Positions 62,517 through 64,000 of a DNA stretch of 64,000 nucleotides are shown here, piece after piece. The stretch is from CBDFGQ01 sp965247295. Lineage in GTDB: Bacteria; Chloroflexota; Dehalococcoidia; Lucifugimonadales; JAGWBF01. Position 1 is the stretch's first letter. Every line of letters starts with the position of its first letter. The DNA is taken from NCBI GenBank assembly GCA_965247295.1, contig CBDFGQ010000001.1, positions 60,674-124,673 on the forward strand, in the 5' to 3' direction. Below the pieces are notes generated by a model that searched no databases, was not told where the DNA came from, and saw only the letters and a program-made list of their open reading frames with translations. The position numbers were made by a program, and so were the translations under genes.

Positions 62517-63724
62517 AGCCGTTCCAGCCTGCGCTTCACGTCTACAAGCTCCGACTCGACGGTCTCCAGCCGCTGGCGCTGCTCGTGGGCGATGCCGTCC
62601 ATCTCCTCGTCCACCAGCTTCACCAGGTCGCGGATGTTGGACTCGGTGAGCACGTTCTCCCGGATCTTCCCCACCACCAACTCCTCGAAGCGGCGTGCGT
62701 TGAGCCTGGGAGTCTCGCAGGCGTCCTTGCCCCGCTTCATGATCGACTGGCAGACGTAGTAGGCGAACCGGCCGCTCTTGGCGTCCTGGCCGCTGAGGGC
62801 CCGGTTGCACGCCCTGCACCTGACCAGGCCACTGAGCAGGTAGGAACTCCCGACCCGGCGGGGATGAGTCCTCCTGGGAGCGCGGGAGCGCAGCTTCCGG
62901 TTCACCCGCTTGAACTGGGCCTTGGAGACGATGGCGGGGAAGGCCTTCTCCACCCGCACCGGCTCGGCCTTGTCCTTGGAATCAGTGCCCCAGACCAAGG
63001 TTCCCGTGTAGACAGGATTCCTGAGGATGATGTGGACGCCGTTCTTGGACCAGAGCCTGCCGGTGGGGTTGGCGATGCCCTCGTCGTTGAGGGTGCGGGT
63101 GATGTTCAGGATTCCCCTGCCCGACTCGGCCATGTTGAAGATGCGCTCCACTACGGCGGAGGTCGCCTCGTCGGGTTCGAGGGTGGGCCGCTTCTTGGCC
63201 CCGTCCTGCACCATGAGCTTGCGGTAGCCATACGGCACCCGGCTGGCCACCCAGAATCCGCGAGAAGCGGCCTCTCGCATACCCCGGACAACTTCCTGCG
63301 CCAGATTTTCGCTGTAAAACTCGTCCACCGACTCGATGATGGCCTCCATGAGCTTTCCGGTGGGAGAGTCGTCGGCGTGCTCGGTGATGGATACCACCCT
63401 GATGCCCTTGCGCCGGAGCATGGCCTTGAAGGCCACGGCGTGCTCTCGCTTCCTGGTGAACCTTGAGAACTTCCAAACGAGAATCTCCTTGAAGGGAGCC
63501 TCCGGCTTGGCGGCCTCATCCAGCATCCTTCGGAACTGGGGCCGGTTGGCGGTGCGTCCGCTCTCGGCCTCGTCCACGTATTCACGGGCGACCAGGTAGC
63601 CGTTCCTCTCGGCATAGTCCCTGAGCGCTCGCAGCTGGGCCGCTACCGACAGGTCCACATCCTGGCGGTCGCTGGAGACCCTGGCGTAGAGGGCCACCGG
63701 TATCAGATCAAGTAGGTCGTTCAT
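62417..63724 (-). CDS. Large serine recombinase (second), C-terminally truncated
   Basis: A 435-residue recombinase similar to the first: ALYARVSSDRQDVDLSVAAQ (Ser17), FSRFTRKREHAVAFKAMLRR, and a zinc ribbon starting LVRCRACNRALSGQDAKSG. The coiled coil starts but stops at LYDLAETTDLK; the remaining residues are the antisense of the first recombinase's end. About 100 C-terminal residues are missing. The catalytic domain is intact, yet DNA binding and synapsis control are probably damaged. Confidence 0.85.
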   Translation of the reverse strand: MNDLLDLIPVALYARVSSDRQDVDLSVAAQLRALRDYAERNGYLVAREYVDEAESGRTANRPQFRRMLDEAAKPEAPFKEILVWKFSRFTRKREHAVAFKAMLRRKGIRVVSITEHADDSPTGKLMEAIIESVDEFYSENLAQEVVRGMREAASRGFWVASRVPYGYRKLMVQDGAKKRPTLEPDEATSAVVERIFNMAESGRGILNITRTLNDEGIANPTGRLWSKNGVHIILRNPVYTGTLVWGTDSKDKAEPVRVEKAFPAIVSKAQFKRVNRKLRSRAPRRTHPRRVGSSYLLSGLVRCRACNRALSGQDAKSGRFAYYVCQSIMKRGKDACETPRLNARRFEELVVGKIRENVLTESNIRDLVKLVDEEMDGIAHEQRQRLETVESELVDVKRRLERLYDLAETTDLKDWTKSRTEAPSLVTPSLGMGIV

Positions 63725-63851
63725 CAGCCTCTCCTCCTTCTGTCTGGTCGTGTCCCGTCTGTCGGGTTCGCAGTCTTTCGAGTCGTTCTCGTCTTCGCCA
63801 CTCCCTCTCCTCCATGTACAGGCGGATGGCCTCGCGCAGCAGCTCGCTCAC
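63708..63851 (-). CDS. Short ribbon-helix-helix-like protein upstream of the second recombinase
   Basis: A 47-residue ORF starting at a GTG, with AGGAGG eight bases before it. SELLREAIRLYMEEREWRRR matches the helix part of an RHH (CopG/MetJ-type) DNA-binding domain; the beta strand that normally precedes it is not encoded, because a TAA lies in frame just upstream. It overlaps the recombinase ATG by 17 bases. It is either a minimal regulator or an N-terminally truncated one. Confidence 0.5.
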   Translation of the reverse strand: MSELLREAIRLYMEEREWRRRERLERLRTRQTGHDQTEGGEADERPT

Positions 63852-64000
63852 GGTGCGGTCCTCCTCTTACTATATACCACCGGCCAACCGATCTTCAACC
63901 GACACCAGGGAGGAGCCGCCGCCAGGGATCTGCGAAGTTCCGGGTGCTGCAACAATTGTCCCGTTTCGGCCTGTTGGGGGCAGACACGGTAGGTGCAGAG

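Noticed and set aside
62585..63466. Plus-strand ORF of 293 codons opposite the second recombinase
   Set aside because: Antisense of a conserved recombinase; composition follows from GC-rich codons.
1..64000. CRISPR array
   Set aside because: No regularly spaced short direct repeats with unique spacers were found; the repeats seen are two long copies, coding repeats or iteron-like motifs.
1..64000. rRNA, tmRNA, RNase P RNA or SRP RNA gene
   Set aside because: None of their conserved core sequences was recognised.

Overview
The window is about 60 percent GC. It looks like a chromosome segment from a free-living bacterium, most probably a Chloroflexota lineage of the SAR202/Dehalococcoidia kind. 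The basis is indirect: the peptide-binding lipoprotein has a low-complexity valine/glutamate/lysine linker after its lipobox, and a K+-dependent proton pyrophosphatase, a DUF1800 protein, an MqnA/MqnD-family protein and a DPPR-synthase-like UbiA protein occur together. No rRNA or other phylogenetic marker is present, so the assignment is an inference.

Positions 1-42290 are dense ordinary chromosome. In order they hold: an interrupted SIMPL lipoprotein; dcd; a riboflavin operon ribD-ribE-ribBA without ribH; a minus-strand run pilT, radical-SAM/B12 protein, fabF, recJ, nfi, prfB; an MFS transporter; a cupin; mnmA; an HpcH/HpaI aldolase; rnhB-yraN; two FmdB-like zinc ribbons; thiE; a translin-like gene; hppA; tRNA-Gly(TCC). 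A peptide-type ABC transporter (binding protein plus two permeases, no ATPase) follows, then an SMP-30 protein, DUF1800 and NHL proteins, a flippase-like membrane protein, a UbiA prenyltransferase, rplU-rpmA-rpmE, a DUF1385 protein, cinA, an MTHFR homologue, an MqnA/MqnD protein, a crotonase, a YgfZ-like protein, an ErpA/IscA protein and a thioesterase. prfB carries a +1 frameshift site. pilT and yraN each have a one-base frame break and the SIMPL gene has an in-frame TGA; all three could be real lesions or sequence errors.

At 42290 a tRNA-Ile(GAT) gene has an intact D arm, anticodon arm and T arm, but its 3' acceptor strand no longer pairs with the 5' strand. From here to the end (42356-64000) the sequence is an accessory region. 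First comes an unknown membrane protein. Next is a cassette bounded by two diverged direct repeats of about 125 bp (43672-43795 and 49791-49916). It holds a MerR-like regulator and a chain of overlapping genes: an m5C DNA methyltransferase, a MIG-like thymine-DNA glycosylase, a 99-codon ORF of doubtful status, a GHKL (MutL/MORC/Hsp90-like) ATPase and an unrecognised 381-residue protein. This is the best candidate for a poorly described defence or DNA-modification system.

Beyond it lie remains of an integrative/conjugative element: a truncated DUF6094-like N6 methyltransferase, a complete group II intron, a 3' remnant of a second related intron, an IS3 remnant fused to that remnant, a coiled-coil protein, a 325-bp divergent intergenic region with iteron-like repeats, a VirD4/TraG-like coupling ATPase preceded by a 30-codon coupled leader ORF, a replication-relaxation protein, a VapBC-type toxin-antitoxin pair, and two convergent large serine recombinases that overlap tail to tail, the second truncated.
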